A stretch of 64,000 nucleotides of DNA from Solirubrobacterales bacterium (GTDB taxonomy: Bacteria > Actinomycetota > Thermoleophilia > Solirubrobacterales > 70-9), in NCBI GenBank assembly GCA_023958085.1, contig JAMLGI010000010.1, positions 47,242-111,241 of the forward strand, read 5' to 3'. Below the pieces are notes generated by a model that was not told where the DNA came from, ran no database searches, and was given only the letters and a program-made list of their open reading frames with translations. Shown here one piece after another: positions 9,420 to 16,223 of the stretch. Position numbers and translations under genes: made by a program. Within the stretch, counting starts at the first letter, position 1, and each line of letters starts with the position of its first letter.

Positions 9420-10691
9420 ATGGAAGCAGCCACCGAGATCGCCGACATTGCCGCCGACACCCTTCGTGCGAAGGGTGCCGCCCGGCCGATGGCCGCAGCT
9501 CCGACCGCGGTGAAGAACCGGGCCCTGGAAGTGATCGCCCGGGGACTTGGCGATTCGGTCGAGCAGATCCTCGAGGCCAACCGGCTCGATCTCGCCGATG
9601 AGCGGGCCCAGACCCTCAGCGCCGCCCTGACCGACCGCCTGACCCTCACCCCGGAACGGGTGGAGGCGATGGCCGCGGGTGTCCGCGAAGTGGCGTCCCT
9701 CGATGATCCGGTCGGTGAGGTACTGGAGACAGGCAACCTCGAAAACGGACTCCGGTTGAGCAAGATCCGGGTACCGCTGGGAGTCGTTGCCGTGGTCTAC
9801 GAAGCGCGGCCCAATGTGACCATCGACTGTGCGGCCCTGACGATCAAGTCCGGCAACTCGATTCTGCTGAAGGGATCGAGTTACGCCGAACGGACCAACA
9901 CCGCCCTGGCCGAGGTGGTGCGGGCGGGACTCCTGGAGGCGGGTCTCCCGGAGGACGGAGTGGTCATGTCGATCGGGGGTGGACGCGAATCGATCGCCGA
10001 TCTGGCAACCCAGGACGGGGTTGTGGATCTGCTGATCCCGCGGGGTGGAGAGGGCCTGAAGAAGACCCTGGAGGAGGTGGCCACAGTGCCGGTGATTTTC
10101 GCTGCCGCCGGGGTCTGCCACGTCTACGTCCATTCCGACGCGAACCTGGAGATGGCGAGAGCGGTCGCCTATAACTCCAAGGTCCAGCGTCCCGGTGTCT
10201 GCAACGCTTCCGAAACCCTCCTGGTGGACTCGGCGATCGCCGCCGCGTTCCTGCCGCCGGCCCTGGCGGAACTCGCCTCCGGCGGGGTGGAACTGGTCGG
10301 CGACGAGGCCACCCGTGCCAACGCCGAACTCACTCCGGTCGGCAACGCCACCGAAGAGGACTGGGACACCGAGTATCTGAATCTCAAGCTGGCGGTCCGG
10401 GTGGTCGACGATCTCGAGCAGGCGATCGAGCACATCAACCGGCACGGCAGCGGGCATTCCGACGCGATCGTCACCGACAACGTCCAGGCAGCGGATCTGT
10501 TCGCCCAGGGGGTTGACTCGGCGGCGGTCTACGTCAACGCGTCGACCCGGTTCACCGACGGGTTCGAGTTCGGCATGGGCGCCGAGATCGGCGTTTCCAC
10601 CCAGAAGCTTCACGCCCGGGGACCGGTAGGGCTCCGGGAGCTCACCACAATCAAGTACGTAGCACGAGGCGATGGTCAGGTGCGGAGTTGA
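9420..10691 (+). CDS. proA: Gamma-glutamyl phosphate reductase (ProA)
   Basis: The second step of proline synthesis: NADPH-dependent reduction of gamma-glutamyl phosphate to glutamate semialdehyde. Length (423) and sequence match the ProA branch of the aldehyde dehydrogenase superfamily: RVPLGVVAVVYEARPNVT, SGNSILLKGSSYA, DLLIPRGGEGL and, carrying the catalytic Cys, KVQRPGVCNASETLL. FEFGMGAEIGVSTQKLHARGP is the ProA-specific end. It lies 46 bases after proB and directly abuts nadD without a spacer base. Confidence 0.96.
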   Translation: MEAATEIADIAADTLRAKGAARPMAAAPTAVKNRALEVIARGLGDSVEQILEANRLDLADERAQTLSAALTDRLTLTPERVEAMAAGVREVASLDDPVGEVLETGNLENGLRLSKIRVPLGVVAVVYEARPNVTIDCAALTIKSGNSILLKGSSYAERTNTALAEVVRAGLLEAGLPEDGVVMSIGGGRESIADLATQDGVVDLLIPRGGEGLKKTLEEVATVPVIFAAAGVCHVYVHSDANLEMARAVAYNSKVQRPGVCNASETLLVDSAIAAAFLPPALAELASGGVELVGDEATRANAELTPVGNATEEDWDTEYLNLKLAVRVVDDLEQAIEHINRHGSGHSDAIVTDNVQAADLFAQGVDSAAVYVNASTRFTDGFEFGMGAEIGVSTQKLHARGPVGLRELTTIKYVARGDGQVRS

Positions 10692-11291
10692 ATGGCTCGC
10701 ATCGGGATATTCGGTTCGACCTTCAATCCGCCGCATCTCGGGCATCTGATCCTGGCCCAGGAGGCTCGTTGGCGGCTGCTGCTTGACCGGGTGATCGCGG
10801 TTCCCACCGGCGACCCGTACCACAAGGAGGCCGACCGGTTGCCGGGCCGGGAGCTGCGCCTTGCCATGGCGGAAGCGGCCTTCGGCGATCAGCGGGACGT
10901 CGAGGTGTCCGATCTGGAACTGAGGCGGGAAGGTCCCAGTTTCACCTGCGACACGCTCGAGGAGATCGCTACCGCCAATCCGGACAGCAGCCTGCGCCTG
11001 CTGCTCGGGGCAGACGCGGCGCTGGGAATTGGGGGATGGCACCGGCCGGACCGGGTCTTCAGGTACGCCCGGGTGGCTGTTGCGCCCCGGGATCTGCTGG
11101 AACGGGACCGGATCGAGCAGGCGGCTGCGGCGGCCGGCGGAGCCGGCGAGGTGGACTTCTTTCCGATGCCGGAGGTCTCGATCTCCTCGACCCTGATCCG
11201 GGAGCGGATCCGGACGAGCGCACCGTACGCTCACCTCGTGCCGACGTCGGTCGCCTCGATCATCCAGAATGAAAACCTCTATGTCGCCTGA
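10692..11291 (+). CDS. nadD: Nicotinate-nucleotide adenylyltransferase (NadD)
   Basis: NadD transfers AMP from ATP to nicotinate mononucleotide, giving deamido-NAD. Both signatures are present: GSTFNPPHLGH at 8-18 (nucleotide-binding HxGH) and ISSTLIRERI near 162-171, the ISSTxxR motif. The ATG follows the proA stop with no gap, implying translational coupling. The end overlaps rsfS, an arrangement (nadD-rsfS) seen in many bacteria. Confidence 0.95.
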   Translation: MARIGIFGSTFNPPHLGHLILAQEARWRLLLDRVIAVPTGDPYHKEADRLPGRELRLAMAEAAFGDQRDVEVSDLELRREGPSFTCDTLEEIATANPDSSLRLLLGADAALGIGGWHRPDRVFRYARVAVAPRDLLERDRIEQAAAAAGGAGEVDFFPMPEVSISSTLIRERIRTSAPYAHLVPTSVASIIQNENLYVA

Positions 11292-11670
11292 AGACAGCAT
11301 CGACCTCGCCAGGACGCTCGCCCGACTGGCCGACTCCAAGCTGGGTGAGGACATCACCCTGCTCGACATGCGTGACCTGGTCGCCTACACCGACTTCCTG
11401 GTGGTCTGCGGCGCCCGGAACGAGCGCCAGGCCGAGGCGATCGCCGAGGAGGTTCAGGTGAGGCTGAAGCGTGATCGCGGCCTGCTGCCGGTGAACGCCG
11501 GCTTCGTCGGGGATGCGGACTGGAAGGTTCTCGACTACCTCGACTGTGTGCTCCACATCTTCACCGACGAAGCCCGGCAACGCTACGACCTCGAGGATCT
11601 CTGGCACGAAGCCCCGCGGCTCGAGCTCGACCTGCCGGCCACCCCGGCAGGCGAAGTCAACGCCGCCTGA
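11269..11670 (+). CDS. rsfS: Ribosomal silencing factor (RsfS)
   Basis: RsfS binds uL14 on the 50S subunit and blocks subunit joining in starvation. The 133-residue protein has the family core: LADSKLGEDITLLDMRDL, YTDFLVVCGARNERQAEAIA, GDADWKVLDYLDCVLHIFTDEAR and YDLEDLWHEAP. The start overlaps nadD by 23 bases; ATG 11281 (overlap 11 bases) is an equally good alternative that removes four residues. A short GGCAG/CTGCC hairpin (11680-11694) follows the stop. It has no U-run and may be a weak terminator. Confidence 0.93.
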   Translation: MKTSMSPEDSIDLARTLARLADSKLGEDITLLDMRDLVAYTDFLVVCGARNERQAEAIAEEVQVRLKRDRGLLPVNAGFVGDADWKVLDYLDCVLHIFTDEARQRYDLEDLWHEAPRLELDLPATPAGEVNAA

Positions 11671-11734
11671 ATCTGCGGTGGCAGGACGTCTGCCGACGGG
11701 TCACACCGGTCGGACCGACCCGGTTTCGCTTCGG

Positions 11735-11740
11735 TAAGAT
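11735..11740 (+). promoter_or_regulatory. -10 box (TAAGAT) upstream of tRNA-Ala
   Basis: TAAGAT ends 19 bases before the tRNA 5' end, consistent with a short precursor leader. I see no clear -35. Confidence 0.35.
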
Positions 11741-11759
11741 CCCCGGGCCGTCCTCACGA

Positions 11760-11832
11760 GGGGCTATAGCTCAGCTGGCAGAGCGCTTGCATGGCATGCA
11801 AGAGGTCCCCGGTTCGATCCCGGGTAGCTCCA
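11760..11832 (+). tRNA. tRNA-Ala (anticodon GGC)
   Basis: A complete 73-base cloverleaf can be drawn. The acceptor stem pairs GGGGCTA with TAGCTCC (one G-T pair), the D stem is GCTC/GAGC, the anticodon stem CTTGC/GCAAG encloses a loop with GGC at positions 34-36, and the T stem CCCGG/CCGGG encloses TTCGATC. The discriminator is A and the 3' CCA is not encoded. The anticodon reads GCC/GCU alanine codons. Confidence 0.97.
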
Positions 11833-11833
11833 T

Positions 11834-12280
11834 TTACTTCTCAGCCTCGGCCTTGAGGCCCTCGGCGGCGTCCTTGGTAAGCCACTCCTTGAGCTTGTCC
11901 TCGACCGGGCCCTTGATCAAGAGGCCGAGCATGCGGCCGGTGTCAGCCTCAAGCGCATAGGTGGCACGGGTGCGGTCATCCCCCAGATCCTCGAGGATCC
12001 ACTTGCCCTTCAGCCACTTGAGGTCACCCTTGGTCTGCTCCCAGGTCATGCCGTCCTCAGGCTGGTAGGAGAACTCCAGGCGTGAGGTCACGTCCTTGAC
12101 CTTGGCGTCCGACTTGATCTGGACCACCGTGGCGCGACCCTCGCCGTCGGACTCCAGCACATCGAGTTCCTTCATTGAGTCCTGCCAGTCCGGCGTGTGC
12201 TCAAGGTCGGAGATGATTTCGTAGCAGCGGCTCCGGGGCGCGTTGATCTCGACCGTACGCTCCGCTTTGAGAATTCCCAT
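11834..12280 (-). CDS. SRPBCC (START-like) ligand-binding family protein
   Basis: A 148-residue protein starting MGILKAERTVEINAPRSRC, followed by YEIISDLEHTPDWQD and ending in a long amphipathic helix (LIKGPVEDKLKEWLTKDAAEGLKAEAEK). This is the coenzyme Q-binding/polyketide-cyclase type of the SRPBCC fold, which binds hydrophobic ligands; substrate unknown. Stop codon and tRNA-Ala are separated by one base, on opposite strands. The ATG at 12280 is preferred because homology starts there and a TACGAT box lies six bases upstream on the minus strand. Codons upstream in frame have no family character. Confidence 0.75.
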   Translation of the reverse strand: MGILKAERTVEINAPRSRCYEIISDLEHTPDWQDSMKELDVLESDGEGRATVVQIKSDAKVKDVTSRLEFSYQPEDGMTWEQTKGDLKWLKGKWILEDLGDDRTRATYALEADTGRMLGLLIKGPVEDKLKEWLTKDAAEGLKAEAEK

Positions 12281-12286
12281 ACCGGA

Positions 12287-12292
12287 ATCGTA
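12287..12292 (-). promoter_or_regulatory. -10 box (TACGAT) of the SRPBCC gene
   Basis: Read on the minus strand, TACGAT is followed by TCCGGT and the ATG, giving the same six-base leaderless spacing as elsewhere. It is close to the divergent promoter at 12341. Confidence 0.45.
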
Positions 12293-12340
12293 TAGCCATC
12301 CACGGCGGCCGTAATGTCGCCCGTAGACCCATCCGGGCGG

Positions 12341-12346
12341 TACTCT
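12341..12346 (+). promoter_or_regulatory. -10 box (TACTCT) for the small gene at 12353
   Basis: TACTCT, then six bases, then GTG at 12353: leaderless layout. It is divergent from the SRPBCC promoter about 50 bases away. Confidence 0.4.
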
Positions 12347-12352
12347 CGACGG

Positions 12353-12658
12353 GTGACACCTGGATCTCGTGAACATCCTGCATCGGCTATACCGTCTGCG
12401 GTCGCTCCCGGAGAGCGCGACCATTTGACGAACCGGGCAGCGTTGGCTGACTCGCTTCGTCGGCCGATGGAGGAGCGGCTTGAGCTCGCGCTGAGCTGGA
12501 ATCGATTGGTGTCCGAGCTCGAGATCGGAGTGGAGCAGACAGAGCGGGAATCCACCGACCGTTGGCCGGAGCAGCAGAAGTTCTGGACGCCCGAATCCTC
12601 GGGCCGGATGGCCAACGGTCTCAAGATACCCCCGTCCGCTCCTGCTGGGGTCGCGTGA
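12353..12658 (+). CDS. Small hypothetical protein, possibly partner of the broken nucleotidyltransferase
   Basis: A 101-residue frame from GTG 12353. The middle (RRPMEERLELALSWNRLVSE) is a plausible helical segment resembling the small partner proteins often encoded before AbiEii/MNT-type nucleotidyltransferase genes. The last ~20 residues overlap, in another frame, DNA that still codes for nucleotidyltransferase sequence, so the C-terminus is probably not original but read through a deletion junction near 12600-12630. No domain is identified with confidence. Confidence 0.35.
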   Translation: MTPGSREHPASAIPSAVAPGERDHLTNRAALADSLRRPMEERLELALSWNRLVSELEIGVEQTERESTDRWPEQQKFWTPESSGRMANGLKIPPSAPAGVA

Positions 12659-12893
12659 TCAATGGCATCTGACGACAACTCACGGCCTGCTTGATCTGAT
12701 CGCGCTCCCGGCGCATCTGGGGTCTTTCGGCGAGATGCAGAAGCGGGCTCACAAGGTGGCTGTGGACGATTTTGAGGTACTGGTGGCCAGCCGGGAAGAT
12801 CTCCTGAAGATGAAACGTGCGGCAGGCAGGCCGCAGGATCTCGCCGATGTGGAGCTGCTTGAGTCGTTCCTTCGTCAGGACGAACCCGAATAG
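12633..12893 (+). pseudogene. Remnant of an AbiEii/MNT-type nucleotidyltransferase gene (N-terminal half missing)
   Basis: In the frame ending at TAG 12891-12893 the translation reads as the C-terminal half of the nucleotidyltransferase family paired with small antitoxin-like proteins. It has WHLTTTHGLLDLIALP (the strand typified by T.HG.LD), FEVLVASREDLLKMKRAAG and GRPQDLADVELLESFL (the closing mKraaGRpkDl.Di..L helix). No ATG/GTG/TTG start precedes it, and upstream codons in this frame lack the expected GG(x)AVxxHG and DxD motifs. It is therefore a truncated relic fused out of frame behind the small gene at 12353. Confidence 0.6.
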
Positions 12894-12948
12894 TTGCGCC
12901 TTTTCACAGCCTGAGGGAATGACCGGGCAACGTCGATAGTCCACGACA

Positions 12949-12954
12949 TAGACT
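12949..12954 (+). promoter_or_regulatory. -10 box (TAGACT) upstream of leuS
   Basis: TAGACT ends nine bases before the leuS ATG, with no Shine-Dalgarno in between. It is slightly longer than the six-to-eight-base spacing of the other leaderless candidates. Confidence 0.35.
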
Positions 12955-12963
12955 GAGCGGTCG

Positions 12964-15459
12964 ATGAGTCGGTACGAAGCGCGGGAAATCGAAGCGAAGT
13001 GGCAGGGGATCTGGGCCGAGGAGAAGACCTGGGAGGTCCCCAACCCGGGCCAGCCGGGGTACGACCCCGAAAGGCCGAAGGCGTACGTGCTGGAGATGCT
13101 GCCGTACCCTTCCGGCGAACCGCACGTCGGGCATCTCAAGTGCTACGCGGTCGGTGACGCGATCGCCCACTTCCGGCGCCGCAACGGCTACGAGGTGATC
13201 CACCCGATGGGTTACGACTCGTTCGGGCTGCCGGCCGAGAACAACGCGATCAAGACCGGGGTGCCGCCCCGGGTTGCCACCGAAAAATCGATCGAGTCCT
13301 TCCGGCGCCAGTTCAACGAGTGGGGTATCTCGATCGACTGGTCGCGGGAACTGGCGACCCACACGCCGGAGTACTACCGGTGGACCCAGTGGCTCTTCCT
13401 GCAGATGTTCGAGCGGGATCTCGCCTACCGCACCAAGGCCCCGGTGCAGTGGTGCCCGAAGGACGCCACCGTGCTCGCCAACGAACAGGTGGTCGACGGG
13501 CGCTGCGAGCGTTGCGGGACCGAGGTCGAGACCCGCAACCTGAGGCAGTGGTTCTTCCGCACCACGGCCTACGCCGAGGAGCTGCTGGCCGATTTCGAGA
13601 AGCTCGAGTCCTGGCCCGAGCATGTGGTCACCATGCAGAAGAACTGGATCGGCCGATCCGAAGGGGCCGAGGTCACCTTCCGCTGCGAATCGGCCGACAT
13701 CGACTTTCCGGTGTTCACCACCCGTCCCGACACCCTGTTCGGCGCGACCTTTTTCGTGGTCGCCCCCGAACACCCGGAGCTCGACCGGCTGATCGAGGGC
13801 ACCCCGGTCGAAGCCGAGGTTCGCGAGTACGTGAACCGGGTTGCCCGCAGCTCCGCCGCCGAACGAGGCGACGAAGCCCGGGAAAAGACCGGGGTCGCGC
13901 TCGGCCGTACCGTCACCAACCCGGTCAACGGGGAGGAGATCCCGATGTTCGTCGCCGACTACGTGCTGATGGATTACGGCACCGGCGCGATCATGGCGGT
14001 TCCCGGTCACGACAGCCGCGACCACGAGTTCGCCCGTGCCTTCGACCTGCCGATCCGACGGGTGATCGAGGGTGAGCCCGAGGACGGCGGTGACTCGGAA
14101 GGACTGCCGTACTCGGGCGATGGCCCGATGACCGGCTCTGACCGGTTCGACGGCATCCACAATCGCGAGGCCTACGGACAGATCCTCGAGTGGCTTGCGG
14201 CCGAAGGACGGGGCGAGGCCTCGGTGAACTTCCGTCTTCGCGACTGGCTGGTTTCACGTCAGCGGTACTGGGGCGCACCGATCCCGATCGTCCACTGTGA
14301 AACCTGCGGGATGGTCCCGGTCCCGGAAGACCAGCTTCCGGTACGACTGCCCGAGATCGAGGACTACGCCCCGCAGGGCAGGAGTCCGCTGGCCGCGGCG
14401 GAGGAGTGGGTGGCCGTCGAGTGCCCGACCTGCGGCGGTCCAGCCCGGAGGGAAACCGACACCATGGACACCTTCGTCGACTCCTCCTGGTACTTCCTGC
14501 GCTACCTCGATGCCCGCAACGAGGAAGCGGCCTTCGACCGGGAGGCAGCCGATCACTGGATGCCGGTCGATCAGTACATCGGCGGGGTCGAGCACGCGAT
14601 CATGCATCTGCTCTACGCCCGGTTCTTCACCAAGGCGCTCCACGACATGGACCGGCTCGGGGTGGTCGAACCCTTCGCCAACCTGTTCACCCAGGGAATG
14701 ATCACCCGCGACGGGGCGAAGATGTCGAAGTCGAAAGGCAACACGGTCAGTCCGGCCGAGATCGTCGCCCGCCACGGGGCCGACGCCGCCCGAACCTACG
14801 TCTGCTTCATGGGCCCGCCGGAACGGGGTGCCGACTGGACCGACGAAGGGGTGGAGGGAGTCAACCGTTTCCTCTCGCGCCTCTGGCGGATAGCCGACGA
14901 CCTCGCCGGTTCCGGTCCGGCTCCCCTGGCTTCCGACCCTTCGGCCGAGGGTGATCGCCGGACCCTGCTGGCCAAGGCCCACTGGGCGATCGGGAAGGCC
15001 GGCCACGATTTCACCCGGGGATTCCAGTTCAACACGGTGATCGCTGCGGTGATGGAACTGGTCAACGAGATCTACCGGGCCCGTGAGGCGCTCGGCGAGG
15101 AACCCGGGGATCTCGACGCGCTCCGGTTTGCCACCGCGACGGCCGGGTCCCTGATCCAGCCGTTCGCCCCCCATCTCGGCGCCGAGATCTACGAGAAGCT
15201 GACCGGAGAACGGGTCTGGGAGGCGGCCTGGCCGGAACCCGATCCGGCTCTGCTGAAGAGCGAGACGATGACCGTCGTGGTGCAGGTGAACGGCAAGGTC
15301 CGGGACCGGATCGAGGTGGCCGACGGGACCCCCGACGAGGAGGTCCTGACTGCCGCCAAGGCGGCCGGAAACGTCGCCCGTCACCTCGAGGGTACCGTCC
15401 CGGTCAAGGAGATCGTGATTCCCGGCAAGCTGGTCAACCTGGTGGTTCGCCCGGCCTGA
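12964..15459 (+). CDS. leuS: Leucyl-tRNA synthetase (LeuS)
   Basis: Charges tRNA-Leu with leucine. At 831 residues it has the class I catalytic core with the HIGH-type motif PHVGH at 53-57, the zinc-binding Cys cluster WCPKDATVLANEQVVDGRCERC near 160-190, the CP1 editing domain with FTTRPDTLFGATF, and the KMSKS motif GAKMSKSKGN near 586. The anticodon-binding and C-terminal domains follow, ending VKEIVIPGKLVNLVVRPA. The bacterial length is complete. No T-box or leader peptide is seen upstream; the preceding DNA is the nucleotidyltransferase relic. Confidence 0.97.
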   Translation: MSRYEAREIEAKWQGIWAEEKTWEVPNPGQPGYDPERPKAYVLEMLPYPSGEPHVGHLKCYAVGDAIAHFRRRNGYEVIHPMGYDSFGLPAENNAIKTGVPPRVATEKSIESFRRQFNEWGISIDWSRELATHTPEYYRWTQWLFLQMFERDLAYRTKAPVQWCPKDATVLANEQVVDGRCERCGTEVETRNLRQWFFRTTAYAEELLADFEKLESWPEHVVTMQKNWIGRSEGAEVTFRCESADIDFPVFTTRPDTLFGATFFVVAPEHPELDRLIEGTPVEAEVREYVNRVARSSAAERGDEAREKTGVALGRTVTNPVNGEEIPMFVADYVLMDYGTGAIMAVPGHDSRDHEFARAFDLPIRRVIEGEPEDGGDSEGLPYSGDGPMTGSDRFDGIHNREAYGQILEWLAAEGRGEASVNFRLRDWLVSRQRYWGAPIPIVHCETCGMVPVPEDQLPVRLPEIEDYAPQGRSPLAAAEEWVAVECPTCGGPARRETDTMDTFVDSSWYFLRYLDARNEEAAFDREAADHWMPVDQYIGGVEHAIMHLLYARFFTKALHDMDRLGVVEPFANLFTQGMITRDGAKMSKSKGNTVSPAEIVARHGADAARTYVCFMGPPERGADWTDEGVEGVNRFLSRLWRIADDLAGSGPAPLASDPSAEGDRRTLLAKAHWAIGKAGHDFTRGFQFNTVIAAVMELVNEIYRAREALGEEPGDLDALRFATATAGSLIQPFAPHLGAEIYEKLTGERVWEAAWPEPDPALLKSETMTVVVQVNGKVRDRIEVADGTPDEEVLTAAKAAGNVARHLEGTVPVKEIVIPGKLVNLVVRPA

Positions 15460-15603
15460 GCGGCTACGGGGTTCCTCCCCTTGGATGGGCGCCCGATCGG
15501 TGCCCGGTTGTGGCGGAAGTCGTTACGCAGCCGTATGGAAACGTTGCTGAAGAATTTGCGCCTGGAGCACCATCCGTGAGCGACTCCGCGCCAGGCTCTG
15601 GTT

Positions 15604-16215
15604 GTGATCGATCTCGACCGGAAGCAGATTCTCGTGTACGCGACGGTGGCAGCGGCCGTGATCATCATCGGCCTGGTCTCGTTGCGGAGTTCAACTGGCG
15701 GCTCGAATCCCGCCCCGGAACGGACCGGGTCAGGGAAGGCAGACCGGGAAGGTGAAAGGGGCTTCGCTCTGGCTGCCGGCCGGCGGGCGCTGGTGGTCGA
15801 TGTCTCAGGGGCGGTGGTCAAGCCCGGGGTCTACCGGATGCCGGAGGGGACCCGGGTCGTCGACGCGATCCGGCGGGCAGGTGGCCCCTCCGCGCGAGCG
15901 GTTACGGAGGCGATCAACCGTGCCGCCCGCCTGACCGACGGCCAACAGGTGGTCGTCCCCCGTGGTGGCGGTGGTTCCGGCATGGACGCCCCCGGTGGAT
16001 CTGCGGCCGGTCCGGGGAGTCCCGGCCCGGTCAGCCTCGGCACCGCGAGCGCATCCGACCTCGAGCAGATCGACGGGATCGGTCCGGTAACTGCCCGGAA
16101 GATCATCGAGTTCCGCGAAAGCAGGGGCGGTCTCGGCTCGGTCGAGGATCTCGATCAGGTCAGCGGGATCGGTCCGGTAACGATGGAGAGTCTCCGTTCC
16201 GCCCTTCAGCCCTGA
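15604..16215 (+). CDS. comEA: ComEA-type DNA-binding competence protein
   Basis: One membrane segment (about residues 9-27) anchors an extracytoplasmic SLBB domain (about 60-115: VVDVSGAVVKPGVYRMPEGTRV...DGQQVVVPR). A Gly/Pro-rich linker leads to a C-terminal helix-hairpin-helix pair (LEQIDGIGPVTARKIIEFR and LDQVSGIGPVTMESL, about 145-203). ComEA binds incoming double-stranded DNA at the cell surface and hands it to ComEC. The GTG at 15604 places the anchor directly at the N-terminus. The 144 bases before it contain no other gene that I can support. comEC begins eight bases after the stop. Confidence 0.88.
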   Translation: MIDLDRKQILVYATVAAAVIIIGLVSLRSSTGGSNPAPERTGSGKADREGERGFALAAGRRALVVDVSGAVVKPGVYRMPEGTRVVDAIRRAGGPSARAVTEAINRAARLTDGQQVVVPRGGGGSGMDAPGGSAAGPGSPGPVSLGTASASDLEQIDGIGPVTARKIIEFRESRGGLGSVEDLDQVSGIGPVTMESLRSALQP

Positions 16216-16223
16216 TCGGACCG

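Noticed and set aside
9285..11369. 694-codon minus-strand frame across proA-nadD
   Set aside because: An antisense shadow of well-identified genes; no motif, and the composition is typical of reverse-strand reading of GC-rich coding DNA.
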